Below are positions 51,554-60,712 of a stretch of 64,000 nucleotides of DNA, in pieces. The first letter of the stretch is position 1. Each line of letters starts with the position of its first letter. The position numbers were made by a program, and so were the translations under genes. Source of the DNA: Bacillota bacterium (GTDB lineage: Bacteria; Bacillota; Clostridia; Oscillospirales; Acutalibacteraceae); contig JAEZYP010000060.1 of assembly GCA_023418995.1 (NCBI GenBank), positions 61,379 to 125,378 on the forward strand, read 5' to 3'. The notes below the pieces were generated by a model. The model saw nothing but the letters and a program-made list of their open reading frames with translations, was not told where the DNA came from and ran no database searches.

Positions 51554-54130
51554 ATGGAATGGCAAAACATAACAAAAGAAGAATGCGCAAAGGAGCTCGG
51601 CACAGGCCTGAAAAGCGGACTATCCTCCAGAGAGGCCGCGGCAAGGCAAAAAAAATATGGAAAAAACGAGCTTGCAAAGCCTAAGAAAAAAAGCATCCTG
51701 ATCCGTTTTTTGGCACAGTTCTCTGATTTTATGATTATCATTTTGCTGATCGCAGCCGGTATTTCCTATGTTACCTCTTTTATAAAGCATGACAATGATT
51801 ACATTGACTCCATTATTATTCTGGCAATTGTAATTGTCAACGCCATTACCGGATTGGTACAGGAAAGCCGCGCTGAAAAAGCAATTGAGGCCTTACAAAA
51901 GCTCTCCAGCCCGCAGGCGCATGTTATTCGCAGCGGCGCGGAAACAGTGATTCCCGCCGGAGACCTTGTTCCCGGCGACCTGGTCATTTTAAGAGAGGGC
52001 GACCTGGTCCCCGCTGACCTTCGGATCACCGAAGCCGTTAACCTGAAAGCGGAGGAAAGCGCACTGACCGGTGAAAGCCTTCCGAGCGAAAAGCGGGCAG
52101 ACATCCTCTACCCCGCCGGAACTCCGATCGGTGACCGGCACAACCTGCTGTTTTCCACAAGCTCTATTTCTACCGGGCATGGGGCTGGGCTGGTCACTGC
52201 AACCGGAATGGACACGCAGGTGGGCCATATCGCACACATGATCTCCAGCCAGGAAGCGCCGCAGACCCCGCTTCAGCGAAGGCTCGCGCAGACCGGTCGC
52301 TGGCTTGGAATCGGTGCCCTTGTTATCTGCTTTATCATATTCATAATGGGGCTGTTCCAGCGTGTAGAGCCGATAGAAATGTTCTTGATTTCCATCAGCC
52401 TTGCCGTCGCAGCGATTCCGGAAGGGCTGCCTGCCGTCGTTACAATCGTTCTTGCGATGGGAGTCCGGAGAATGGCGTTAAAACGAAGTATCGTACGCCG
52501 TATGCCGGCAGTGGAAACGCTCGGCAGCGCAAGCGTAATCTGTTCCGATAAAACAGGAACTCTCACCCAAAATCGTATGACTGTTGTGGAATTGAGGAAC
52601 GCGAGCGGCGTTATCTCTCCACACTCCGCCGAAGGGCAAAAGCTGCTGAGCTTCGCCTCTCTCTGCACAAACTGTACCGTATCCGGGCTCACCGTTCACG
52701 GCGATCCTACCGAAACGGCAATCGTCAACGCCGCTTCGGAGAAAAAAGCAGAGCTTGACGCTAAATTCCCAAGGGTATTGGAAATACCGTTCAGCTCGGA
52801 ACGTAAAATGATGACAACTGTACATAAAATCGGATCGGGACGATACCGGGTCATCACAAAGGGTGCGCCCGATATTCTGTTTTCCCGCTGTACCGGCGGG
52901 GCTCCAAGGCAGAACGATGATATGGCGGCGCACGCGCTTCGGGTGATCGGGGTAGCGTACCGCGATATTGACCATTTACCCGAAGGCAAGGAGGATATCG
53001 AACGCAACCTAACCTTCCTTGGCTTGATCGGCATGATTGACCCGCCCCGTCCACAGGCAAAGAATGCCGTTGCCTTATGTAAAAAAGCAGGAATCCGCCC
53101 GATTATGATTACCGGCGACCACGCCGCTACCGCGGCGGCAATTGCAAGGCAGCTCGGGATTATGGATGCAACCAGCCGCGTACTCAGCGGCGCGGAGCTG
53201 GATAAAATGAGCCAGCAGCAGTTGGAAAAAAACATTTATTCCTATTCGGTATTTGCAAGAGTTTCGCCGGAGCACAAGGTGCGAATTGTGCAGGCATTCC
53301 AATCCCACGGCGAGGTGGTTGCGATGACAGGCGACGGCGTCAACGACGCGCCCGCGCTCCGGGTTGCGGATATCGGCTGCGCCATGGGTATTGCGGGCAC
53401 GGACGTCGCCAAGGCGGCCTCCGATATGATTCTGACGGATGATAACTTCGCAACGATTGTATCCGCTGTACGGGAAGGCAGAGGGATTTATGAGAATATT
53501 AGAAAAACTGTCCATTTCCTGTTAAGCTGCAACATTGGTGAAATCCTTACTGTTTTCATCAGCTTTCTGCTGCGTCTCCCTCTTCCGCTTCTGGCCATTC
53601 AGCTCTTGTGGGTAAACCTTGTAACCGATTCGCTTCCGGCGCTTGCGCTGGGCGTAGAACCGATTAACGATGATATTATGGATCGAAAGCCGGTTAAACC
53701 GAGTGAGAGCATTTTCAGCGGCAACATGGGGTATAACATTATTATCGAAGGCTGCTTCATTGGCTCTCTCGCTTTGCTTGCATATATCATTGGCAGAGTT
53801 TTCTTTGACCCGGACCCCGTTTCGCCATATATCGGGCGCACGATGTCCTTTGCGGTACTAAGTCTGTCGCAAATCTCGCACACTTTCAATATGCGTTCTC
53901 CCCATTCCATTTTCAAGCCGGGTATCCCCAATAACCCGAAGCTGGTTTTAGCTGCAATTATCTGTATCATCTTACAAGCTTCCGTGATTGTTTTTCAGCC
54001 TCTGGCAGTCATATTCAAAACCGCGGTTCTCACATTCCATCAATGGCTGATTGTAATCCTTCTCTCTCTGCTTCCACTCGTGATTGTCGAGCTGGAAAAG
54101 GCGCTGTTCTCCAGATTCCAATCAAAATAA
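51554..54130 (+). CDS. Calcium-type cation-transporting P-type ATPase
   Basis: An 858-residue P2A-type pump, ten membrane helices. Actuator loop TGES near residue 172, phosphorylated Asp in CSDKTGTLTQN near residue 332, the hinge TGDGVNDAPAL. PEGLPAVV in helix 4 and NLVTDSLPALALG in helix 6 carry the residues that bind Ca2+ in SERCA-like pumps. ATG at 51554 follows AGGGGG. Ca2+ is the most likely ion, Mn2+ an alternative. Confidence 0.94.
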   Translation: MEWQNITKEECAKELGTGLKSGLSSREAAARQKKYGKNELAKPKKKSILIRFLAQFSDFMIIILLIAAGISYVTSFIKHDNDYIDSIIILAIVIVNAITGLVQESRAEKAIEALQKLSSPQAHVIRSGAETVIPAGDLVPGDLVILREGDLVPADLRITEAVNLKAEESALTGESLPSEKRADILYPAGTPIGDRHNLLFSTSSISTGHGAGLVTATGMDTQVGHIAHMISSQEAPQTPLQRRLAQTGRWLGIGALVICFIIFIMGLFQRVEPIEMFLISISLAVAAIPEGLPAVVTIVLAMGVRRMALKRSIVRRMPAVETLGSASVICSDKTGTLTQNRMTVVELRNASGVISPHSAEGQKLLSFASLCTNCTVSGLTVHGDPTETAIVNAASEKKAELDAKFPRVLEIPFSSERKMMTTVHKIGSGRYRVITKGAPDILFSRCTGGAPRQNDDMAAHALRVIGVAYRDIDHLPEGKEDIERNLTFLGLIGMIDPPRPQAKNAVALCKKAGIRPIMITGDHAATAAAIARQLGIMDATSRVLSGAELDKMSQQQLEKNIYSYSVFARVSPEHKVRIVQAFQSHGEVVAMTGDGVNDAPALRVADIGCAMGIAGTDVAKAASDMILTDDNFATIVSAVREGRGIYENIRKTVHFLLSCNIGEILTVFISFLLRLPLPLLAIQLLWVNLVTDSLPALALGVEPINDDIMDRKPVKPSESIFSGNMGYNIIIEGCFIGSLALLAYIIGRVFFDPDPVSPYIGRTMSFAVLSLSQISHTFNMRSPHSIFKPGIPNNPKLVLAAIICIILQASVIVFQPLAVIFKTAVLTFHQWLIVILLSLLPLVIVELEKALFSRFQSK

Positions 54131-54212
54131 AAATAAAAAACGCAGATCTCAGAAAAACCCCGGCACCAATGCCGGATGATTCTGAGGTCTGCCTTATTTT
54201 GCCGCCCAAAAA

Positions 54213-55268
54213 TTACTCGCCGGAAATCCGGTTGTATTTTCTGCCGCCCATATATGAGATTATGCCGCCAAAAAGGATATTGGAGTAGTAGGTTAGGAGC
54301 CTCCACAGCAAAATTGCCGGAAGGATTGCAGCCTGAAAGAACATACCGAAAAAGATAAAAAAGCTGCCCTCCGCGCCGCCGGAAGCGCCCGGAAGAGGAA
54401 CAAACGCGGAGACCATTGCCACAAACACCTGCGCGGCAACCATTGTGGTGACCGGGGCGGCGTTCATGCCGAAGCTGCGATAAATAAAATAGGGAATCAG
54501 ACTATTTAATGTAATCTGAACGACAGTAAAAATGGAAACAAGCACATATAATTTTGTTGATTTCCCCATAACCTTTGAAGCATCGTGGAAAATCTGAAGC
54601 TGGCTGTGGATTTTTTCATACCGTTCCTCCGGATGCTTGCAAAGCCTTATTTTATGGAGGAATCGGATCACTGAGGTTACAATCTTATCCGTTATATTTT
54701 CACTGGCCATAAACAGGAATACCGCCAGAATAAAAACCGTGTTGGAAAACAGACCAATAATTGTAACAAAGGAAAAGTTACTGACGCTTGTCTGGAAAAA
54801 ATGCAGCTTAGCAGCTACCGCGACCAGAGAATACAACACCATGATAACCTGATAGGTGAGCGTTTTTACCGCGATAATGGAGCCTGCCTTACCGGTATCC
54901 ATTCCCATCTTATGCATGGAGTAAATCTGCATTGGCTGTCCACCGGTCGAAAACGGGGTAAGGGCGCTGTATAAAAGTCCCGTCATGCCAATGGAAAATG
55001 ACTTTCCAAAGCTCCACTCCGGGCTGATATGAACACAAATCAGATTCAGAACATAGCCCTCCATAATCCAGCAGACAATTACCGAAAGAATGGACAAAAG
55101 CATCCACTGGGGCTCCAGCTTCGTAACCAAACCCGCAAGCGTACGGATTCCGTCTGTGGTGAAGAAAAAGTAAAGCATGACCGCTATGGTCAGGAATAAG
55201 GTTATAATCACAAAAAGATTTTTGCGGATGGAAGCTTTTAAACGATTGATCATTAGTCTCAACATCAT
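54213..55268 (-). CDS. Flippase-like / lysylphosphatidylglycerol synthase TM-domain protein
   Basis: A 351-residue membrane protein of the UPF0104 (LPG synthase transmembrane) family with about eight helices. The segments TPFSTGGQPMQIY and PLPGASGGAEG are the family's hallmark. It lacks the soluble aminoacyl-transfer domain of MprF, so it is more likely a lipid-handling membrane protein. Converges on the ATPase gene. Confidence 0.88.
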   Translation of the reverse strand: MMLRLMINRLKASIRKNLFVIITLFLTIAVMLYFFFTTDGIRTLAGLVTKLEPQWMLLSILSVIVCWIMEGYVLNLICVHISPEWSFGKSFSIGMTGLLYSALTPFSTGGQPMQIYSMHKMGMDTGKAGSIIAVKTLTYQVIMVLYSLVAVAAKLHFFQTSVSNFSFVTIIGLFSNTVFILAVFLFMASENITDKIVTSVIRFLHKIRLCKHPEERYEKIHSQLQIFHDASKVMGKSTKLYVLVSIFTVVQITLNSLIPYFIYRSFGMNAAPVTTMVAAQVFVAMVSAFVPLPGASGGAEGSFFIFFGMFFQAAILPAILLWRLLTYYSNILFGGIISYMGGRKYNRISGE

Positions 55269-55481
55269 CCTTTAAATTCCGAATATTTTTTTGTTAAGCG
55301 TTAATTTATACTTAAATACTGCTCTGTATGCAAAAGATAAATTATTATATCATAAATGAGACATTTATACAAAAGGGGATAATAGGCTTTATCCCATGAC
55401 GCATATGTGGCCAAAATATAAATCTATTATTTCCTGTTATTTTCAAAAATTTCGCAAAAACTAAAACCGGAGGTGAATCAT

Positions 55482-55658
55482 ATGCCGGCAAAATATAGTG
55501 ACTTATACAATCTGATCGACGAAGACCACGAGGCGAATTCGTATTATGCTTCTTTGCCCTACTACGTAAAGCAATCTATCAGCTGCCGTTCCCAAAATAT
55601 TAATTCACTTGACAGCCTTCGGGATTACGCAGAAAACCTGTTGCGGGACGATGAATAA
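55482..55658 (+). CDS. Small acidic protein of unknown function
   Basis: A 58-residue soluble protein from the ATG at 55482, behind a full GGAGGTGA ribosome site. It is acidic with a central YYASLPYYVKQSI segment. No family assigned; such short proteins are common in this lineage. Confidence 0.65.
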   Translation: MPAKYSDLYNLIDEDHEANSYYASLPYYVKQSISCRSQNINSLDSLRDYAENLLRDDE

Positions 55659-55770
55659 GCAGGCGTTTTTAAAACCAGGGGGCAGAAATTTTCCTGCCCT
55701 TACATATTTTTTAATATTATGCATACTGTTGTGAGAAAATGGAAAACTAAATAAAAAAGGAGTGATAGAA

Positions 55771-55974
55771 ATGTTTGATAAAATTGCTTTGCTATTGGTT
55801 ATCATAGGCGGTCTGAATTGGGGTTCTATCGGCATTTTCAGTTTTGATATTGTTGCCTGGATTTTCGGCGGACAAGCCGCGATTGGCAGCCGTATCATCT
55901 ATGTTCTGGTAGCGCTCGCAGCAATCTGGTGCATTACCCTTCTGTTCCGGGACCGCGACGAAGTCCACGATTAA
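55771..55974 (+). CDS. DUF378 membrane protein
   Basis: A 67-residue protein with two membrane helices and the typical LLVIIGGLNWGSIGIF and RIIYVLVALAAIW segments of DUF378. GGAGTGATAG precedes the ATG. Function unknown. Confidence 0.9.
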   Translation: MFDKIALLLVIIGGLNWGSIGIFSFDIVAWIFGGQAAIGSRIIYVLVALAAIWCITLLFRDRDEVHD

Positions 55975-56023
55975 TTGAAGGTCGCTGGAGTTCGCAAGTA
56001 CAGCAACAAAAAAAGCAGTCTAA

Positions 56024-56050
56024 AGCAGCCCGGCCAACAGCCGGGCTGCT
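56024..56050. terminator. Terminator between DUF378 and RDD genes
   Basis: AGCAGCCCGGC pairs perfectly with GCCGGGCTGCT around CAACA; on the minus strand a T-run follows after some bases. Confidence 0.65.
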
Positions 56051-56060
56051 ACTCTTTGTA

Positions 56061-56708
56061 TTAATCTTTCGTCTGGTCTGATTCTGCCTGAGGCTGTGCA
56101 GGCACCGGCTCCTCGGGGATTTCCGGGGTTTCCAATGGAAGCGGCTCCTGCACCGGCGCCGGGGGGGCCGCCGATACGACCGGCTGCCCGTAGGTGTACA
56201 TAGAACCGTATCCGGGTACCGTCTGATACGCGGTGCGGGGCGGGGCCTGAATAACCCTGCAGGTATAAATCACCTTTGTGTTGCACAGAACATCGTGAAG
56301 ACCCCGTTTCTCCCCGCTGGCACCAATCATAAAGTAACCGATAAAAAGCAGGGAGCTTAAATACCGCCCGATGGTCTCCCTGTAAAGCACATTGATAAGC
56401 GTAAGAGGCGCATCATCTGTGGAAACGACCTTCAGATTCATCACTCTTTTTCCAACCGTGGCGCCTGAATAATAGGTCAGCATAATAAAATAGGCTGCAA
56501 CCGCAAGATAGGAAAAAACATCATACATATTAAACTGAAACAGAATTGGTCTGAACAGAAAAAGCTCCGGATTGCCCAGACGGATAAAAAACATCGGAAT
56601 GCCAACAATTAGTAAAACGGCGCCGATAAGTATCAGATCAATCAGATAAGCGGACAGGCGGACAAAAAATCCGGCGTTTGTCGGGTTGTTATTTTCCTGT
56701 AACGGCAT
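56061..56708 (-). CDS. RDD-family membrane protein
   Basis: A 215-residue protein with three to four helices. The RDD-type first helix carries RLSAYLIDLILIG with Arg and Asp, and the last helix region has GATVGKRVMNLKVVS. The C-terminal 60 residues are Pro/Glu/Ala-rich and disordered. It overlaps sppA by 20 bases, so both may act together in the membrane. Confidence 0.88.
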   Translation of the reverse strand: MPLQENNNPTNAGFFVRLSAYLIDLILIGAVLLIVGIPMFFIRLGNPELFLFRPILFQFNMYDVFSYLAVAAYFIMLTYYSGATVGKRVMNLKVVSTDDAPLTLINVLYRETIGRYLSSLLFIGYFMIGASGEKRGLHDVLCNTKVIYTCRVIQAPPRTAYQTVPGYGSMYTYGQPVVSAAPPAPVQEPLPLETPEIPEEPVPAQPQAESDQTKD

Positions 56709-57684
56709 AATACATCGGCACCCCGCTCTCTTTTGTTTCTAAGAAATCTTTCATTTTATCAATGTCGGTGCGTGTATAATTCTGCGCCATGGAGAGCAGG
56801 GAGCCCAGATAAGTTCTTTTCGTTTTTGGGGTGAACATCGTCACGTTTCCACCCGCCTGCGACTTCATTTGTTCCACCGTGGTATCGTAATCCTGAATGC
56901 CATCGATGAGCTTTAAATCCAACGCCTGCTGCGCCGTATAAATTCTGCCATCGGCAATTGGCTTTACGGTATCCACACTCATTTTTCTGCCGCGCGCCAC
57001 AATTCCGACAAATTGCTCGTACGATTCGTCTACAAGCCCCTGGAATATCCTATTCTGCTCTTCGGTCACCGTAACGCCCGGGTTTCCCATGGATTTGTTG
57101 GGCCCGCTGGTATACAGAATGGTCTCTATCCCCAGCTTGTCGTAAAGACCCTTGTAATTGGCAAGCGATATTATTACGCCAATGGAACCGGTCCATGTGT
57201 TTCGATTCGCGTAAATTTTATCCGACGCCATAGATACATAATAACCGCCGGAGCACGCCTGCGTCGCCATATAAGCCCAAACCGGCCTGCCGGTTTCCTT
57301 TTTATATTTTTCCAAACGGTTGTAAAGCTCGTCGGATTCATATACTCCTCCGCCCGGCGTGTTCAGGTACAAAAGAATTCCTTTATTCTGACCGGAAGCC
57401 TGTAGCTGATCAATCAAATCGAGTGTTTTTTGGTGGTTATAGCCCTCCTGCTCAAACAACGAGGAGTTAGAACTGGAACGCATGATCGTGCCGTCCACTT
57501 TAACCACACAAACATAGGGTGAATTGGGAAGATCCACCTTTGTTTCTGCGGATTCTAACAGACTTTGCGCCAGTTTTGCATTTTGGTGGCTGTTTGAAAA
57601 ATTCGTCACCAGAACATTCGCTCCACACACAAAGACAAACACAAAGGCCGCGACCAAAATTCCCGCTATCTGCTTTTTGTTCAT
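56689..57684 (-). CDS. sppA: Signal peptide peptidase SppA (S49)
   Basis: A membrane-anchored Ser/Lys protease that digests cleaved signal peptides. 331 residues with one N-terminal helix (8-28). Catalytic Ser145 is in ACSGGYY and the general-base Lys197 in SGPNKSMG. LYLNTPGGGV shapes the oxyanion region. Single-domain form usual for Gram-positives. Confidence 0.93.
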   Translation of the reverse strand: MNKKQIAGILVAAFVFVFVCGANVLVTNFSNSHQNAKLAQSLLESAETKVDLPNSPYVCVVKVDGTIMRSSSNSSLFEQEGYNHQKTLDLIDQLQASGQNKGILLYLNTPGGGVYESDELYNRLEKYKKETGRPVWAYMATQACSGGYYVSMASDKIYANRNTWTGSIGVIISLANYKGLYDKLGIETILYTSGPNKSMGNPGVTVTEEQNRIFQGLVDESYEQFVGIVARGRKMSVDTVKPIADGRIYTAQQALDLKLIDGIQDYDTTVEQMKSQAGGNVTMFTPKTKRTYLGSLLSMAQNYTRTDIDKMKDFLETKESGVPMYYAVTGK

Positions 57685-57867
57685 ATTGGCTCTCCTTTTC
57701 TCCGCCGATGCGGAAGTTGCTTTTTCTTGATTTATATTATTGTACTAATACAATAATTCTACGTTGAGACAAAACATTTGTCAAGTAGGGGGCATCCATA
57801 AATCTATTATCTCTTATTTTTTAAGAGAAAGTATTCATCTGTTTTACCTGTCATGAGCATTTGATGA

Positions 57868-57896
57868 TTTACAAAATTTACTAACAATGTTATATT
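57868..57896 (+). promoter_or_regulatory. Promoter of the ComFB-like gene
   Basis: TTTACA (57868-57873), 17-bp spacer, TATATT (57891-57896). Confidence 0.6.
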
Positions 57897-57931
57897 ATAC
57901 ACAACAAACATAAGAAGGGCGGGCGTTTTTA

Positions 57932-58207
57932 GTGGAAGTTGTATTGAAAAACATCATGGAAACTTTAATCCTTGACAAGCTGGATGAGCTCGGGGACAAG
58001 CTGGACTGCTGTAAATGTAAAAAATGCCGCATGGATATCGCGTCCTACGCGCTGAACAGGATGCCTCCGAAATACGTTGCTACCTATGAAGGCTCGGTCT
58101 ACTCCAAGCTGGATACCCTCTCCGTTCAATATGAAGCGGATCTGCTCAATGCAATTTATCAAGCCGTGGATATTGTTAAGAACAGCCCCCGCCACATGGA
58201 AGAATAA
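57932..58207 (+). CDS. ComFB-family protein
   Basis: A 91-residue protein of the late-competence ComFB family. It has an N-terminal helix, the CCKCKKCRMDIASYALNRMPPKYV segment with cysteines that can bind zinc, and a C-terminal helix. In cyanobacteria related proteins bind cyclic dinucleotides; whether this clostridial form does is unknown. Starts at GTG. No other competence gene is near. Confidence 0.85.
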   Translation: MEVVLKNIMETLILDKLDELGDKLDCCKCKKCRMDIASYALNRMPPKYVATYEGSVYSKLDTLSVQYEADLLNAIYQAVDIVKNSPRHMEE

Positions 58208-58218
58208 TAGTCCTGATT

Positions 58219-58282
58219 AAAAAAAGCGAACTGCACCCCATTTGTTTTCAGTATATCGTACTGTGTGACAAATGGGGTGCAG
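58219..58282 (-). terminator. Terminator of the DEAD-box helicase gene
   Basis: CTGCACCCCATTTGT (58231-58245) pairs perfectly with 58268-58282; an inner CAGTA/TACTG stem fills the loop. On the minus strand TTCGC and seven T follow. Confidence 0.8.
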
Positions 58283-58317
58283 CTCCGTTCAAAGTCCCTT
58301 TTCAGGGGTCTTTCTTT

Positions 58318-59709
58318 TTAACCTCTCCGCCCATTCGGCGCCCGTTTGGCTCTGGATTTGGGAGCACGGTTCTTCGGAGCGTCCTTTTGAAAGATATATG
58401 GTTTTTGTGGGCTCCATTCCGCTTTATGCGGCTCGTTTCCCGACCCATCCTTTCTGGGCTTCGGAGAAAAATCCTTTGAAAGGGTTTTTCTCGGCTGCTT
58501 TGAGCGCGGCTCGGGCGCACCCGCCGCAGGCCGCCTCCTGCGCAGCTCGGATTTTGGCGTCGGGGTAGTAATCAGCATCGGATAAGGATGTTCCTCTTCT
58601 ACAGGAAGGGTTTTTCCAATGAGCTTCTGGATATTTCTCAGGTCGTTCTTTTCGTCGATACAGCAGAAAGAAACTGCAACTCCGCTCATTCCGGCACGCC
58701 CGGTTCTCCCGATACGATGGACATAGGTTTCGGGAACCTCCGGCAGATCATAATTGAACACACAGGAAAGCTCCTCGATATCAATGCCTCTGGCTGCAAT
58801 ATCGGTGGCTACCAGAACACGGATGGTTCCGTTTTTGAAGCTGCCGAGCGCGGTCTGGCGCGCAAGCTGCGATTTGTTTCCATGAATGGACTGTGCGCTG
58901 ATCTTCGCCTTTTCCAGCTCCTTAACCACGCGGTCGGCGCCGTGTTTTGTACGCGTGAATACCAGCGCGGAACGGATTCCGGGGTTTTTGAGCAGATAAA
59001 TCAGCAGCTGCGCCTTGTTTCCCTTATCAACAAAGTAAACCGACTGTTCAATCGCCTCCACCGTTGTTGCGGGCGGAGTAATCGTCACCTTGACCGGGTC
59101 AACCAAAATATTGTTGACCATTTCCTCAATTTCTGGCGGCATAGTAGCGGAGAACAAAAGCGTCTGCTTCTGCCTGGGGATCTTTGACACAATCCTTTTT
59201 ACGTCTGCGATAAAGCCCATATCCAGCATTCGGTCCGCCTCATCGAGAACGAATATTTCAACATGGTCTAGTTTAATATAGCCCTGATTCATTAAATCAT
59301 TTAGCCTACCCGGCGTCGCGACCAGGATATCCACGCCACGCTGCAGCTTTTCTACCTGCATTTTCTGGGATACCCCGCCAAAGATAACACAGGTGTGCAG
59401 CTTCGTATATCTGCCGTAGGCACGAAAGCTTTCATAAATTTGCAGCGCAAGCTCTCTGGTCGGGGTCAGCACCAAAGCACGAATCCTGCGCGGTTCGCCT
59501 TTTCCCGCGGTCTGCTTACTTAAAAGCTGCAAGATCGGAACGGCAAACGCCGCGGTCTTGCCGGTTCCGGTCTGCGCGCAGCCCAGTAAATCTCTGCCAG
59601 CCAGCACGGGCGGGATTGCCTGCTCCTGAATTGGAGTGGGCTGTTTATAATTTTCTTTTTCTAGTGCGTCTAAAATTCTTTGAGAAATTTTTAAGTCTTT
59701 AAAATCCAT
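58318..59709 (-). CDS. DEAD-box RNA helicase
   Basis: A 463-residue ATP-dependent RNA helicase: Q-motif QPTPIQEQAIP, motif I AQTGTGKTA, motif II VLDEADRML, motif III FSATMP, motif VI HRIGRTGRAG. The C-terminal 80 residues are basic and rich in Arg, Lys and Pro, as in RhlE/CshA-like helicases that help ribosome assembly and mRNA decay. AGGAGAAGAC precedes the ATG. Confidence 0.94.
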   Translation of the reverse strand: MDFKDLKISQRILDALEKENYKQPTPIQEQAIPPVLAGRDLLGCAQTGTGKTAAFAVPILQLLSKQTAGKGEPRRIRALVLTPTRELALQIYESFRAYGRYTKLHTCVIFGGVSQKMQVEKLQRGVDILVATPGRLNDLMNQGYIKLDHVEIFVLDEADRMLDMGFIADVKRIVSKIPRQKQTLLFSATMPPEIEEMVNNILVDPVKVTITPPATTVEAIEQSVYFVDKGNKAQLLIYLLKNPGIRSALVFTRTKHGADRVVKELEKAKISAQSIHGNKSQLARQTALGSFKNGTIRVLVATDIAARGIDIEELSCVFNYDLPEVPETYVHRIGRTGRAGMSGVAVSFCCIDEKNDLRNIQKLIGKTLPVEEEHPYPMLITTPTPKSELRRRRPAAGAPEPRSKQPRKTLSKDFSPKPRKDGSGNEPHKAEWSPQKPYIFQKDAPKNRAPKSRAKRAPNGRRG

Positions 59710-59865
59710 GTCTTCTCCTAGTTTTTCTTTTTCAAAGGCTGAAATTTACCTTCTGCCTGGGGCTTTGGTATCTGGTAAAAATAGTCTATGCTTGAATCAT
59801 ATCATAATTCAGCAAAATAGTCTAATGCCGCGACGATTATAATTTAATTTTAGCCTTGTAAAGTG

Positions 59866-59893
59866 CTGACAATTTTTGTAAAATAATTATAAT
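59866..59893 (+). promoter_or_regulatory. Promoter of the small-gene/yjbR unit
   Basis: CTGACA (59866-59871), 16-bp spacer, TATAAT (59888-59893). Confidence 0.6.
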
Positions 59894-59939
59894 CTCAAAA
59901 AACAAACAAATTCACAATAATCGGACGGTGGATAAAGCT

Positions 59940-60143
59940 GTGGTATACAAGGTATGGGCAAAGGATAAGCTGGCGCAAATGTGGTGCTACGATTTTTTCA
60001 GGGAATCGGTAGGCGGCGTTATTTTTTCATATGAATCGGAAGGTCAGTATGTCCGCTCCGCAACTATCCGGGTAAAAAAACCGATACCGCAGGCTATGTT
60101 CGACCATTTCTTTTTGGATCACATGGTCATTTCAGACGATTAG
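59940..60143 (+). CDS. Small protein of unknown function
   Basis: A 67-residue protein starting at the GTG at 59940, eight bases after GGTGG (an in-frame GTG at 59928 is an alternative). It is aromatic-rich at the front (VYKVWAKDKLAQMWCYDFF) and has no membrane helix. No family recognised. First of three closely spaced frames ending in yjbR. Confidence 0.6.
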   Translation: MVYKVWAKDKLAQMWCYDFFRESVGGVIFSYESEGQYVRSATIRVKKPIPQAMFDHFFLDHMVISDD

Positions 60144-60154
60144 AGGGGATTGCA

Positions 60155-60250
60155 TTGCCGTACATACCGTTGAAATCCATCGTTGTCAAGGAGTTCGCCG
60201 GAATCGACGGTCTGCCGGATTCCCTGACGGAATTGAAAGCAGGATGGTGA
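60155..60250 (+). CDS. Possible 31-residue microprotein
   Basis: A TTG at 60155 follows AGAGGGGA and opens a frame ending three bases before the yjbR start, thereby filling the gap between two genes. The peptide has a hydrophobic front and ends KAGW. It could be a real co-translated microprotein or a translational-coupling ORF. Confidence 0.3.
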   Translation: MPYIPLKSIVVKEFAGIDGLPDSLTELKAGW

Positions 60251-60253
60251 AAC

Positions 60254-60625
60254 ATGAAACGTCAGGAATTACTTGATTATTGTCTCTCTTTTTCAAAAGC
60301 CTATTCAGATTATCCGTTCGGGGATGAGCCGGTCTGCTTCAAGGTAAACGGCAAAATCTTCGCGGAAGTATACCTTGCCGAGAACAACTATAAGCTCACG
60401 TTGAAGAGCGAGGCTATGATGTCCGATTTTTACCGGCGGCAATACCCCGGCACCGTCGTGCGGGGATACCATTGCCCCGCGAGTCATCAGCCCTACTGGA
60501 ACACCGTATCTTTGAACAAAGACGTGCCGGACGCGGAGGTCTTTCGTATGATCGGCGATTCCTACGGCCTTGTGGTAAAAACGTTTTCAAAGCGGATTCA
60601 GACGGAGATTGAAAAAACCGAATAA
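60254..60625 (+). CDS. MmcQ/YjbR family protein
   Basis: A 123-residue protein of the MmcQ/YjbR family with a CyaY-like DNA-binding-type fold: N-terminal LLDYCLSFSKAYSDYPFGD, central KVNGKIFAEVY and the C-terminal SYGLVVKTFSKR. Molecular role unknown. Terminator follows directly. Confidence 0.9.
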   Translation: MKRQELLDYCLSFSKAYSDYPFGDEPVCFKVNGKIFAEVYLAENNYKLTLKSEAMMSDFYRRQYPGTVVRGYHCPASHQPYWNTVSLNKDVPDAEVFRMIGDSYGLVVKTFSKRIQTEIEKTE

Positions 60626-60674
60626 ACCCAGCCTCAGAACGTGCTTTTCGCACTTCCAACGGCTGGGTTTATTT
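60624..60674 (+). terminator. Terminator of the yjbR unit
   Basis: AAACCCAGCC (60624-60633) pairs with GGCTGGGTTT (60661-60670); an inner GTGC/GCAC hairpin fills the loop. Confidence 0.8.
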
Positions 60675-60712
60675 GTCTTCCGGCTTAACCAAATTGAAAG
60701 GAAGTGGAAACA

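Noticed and set aside
58231..58282. Inverted repeat as a miniature transposable element
   Set aside because: No target-site duplication and no second copy in the window; its T-run and position make it the helicase terminator.
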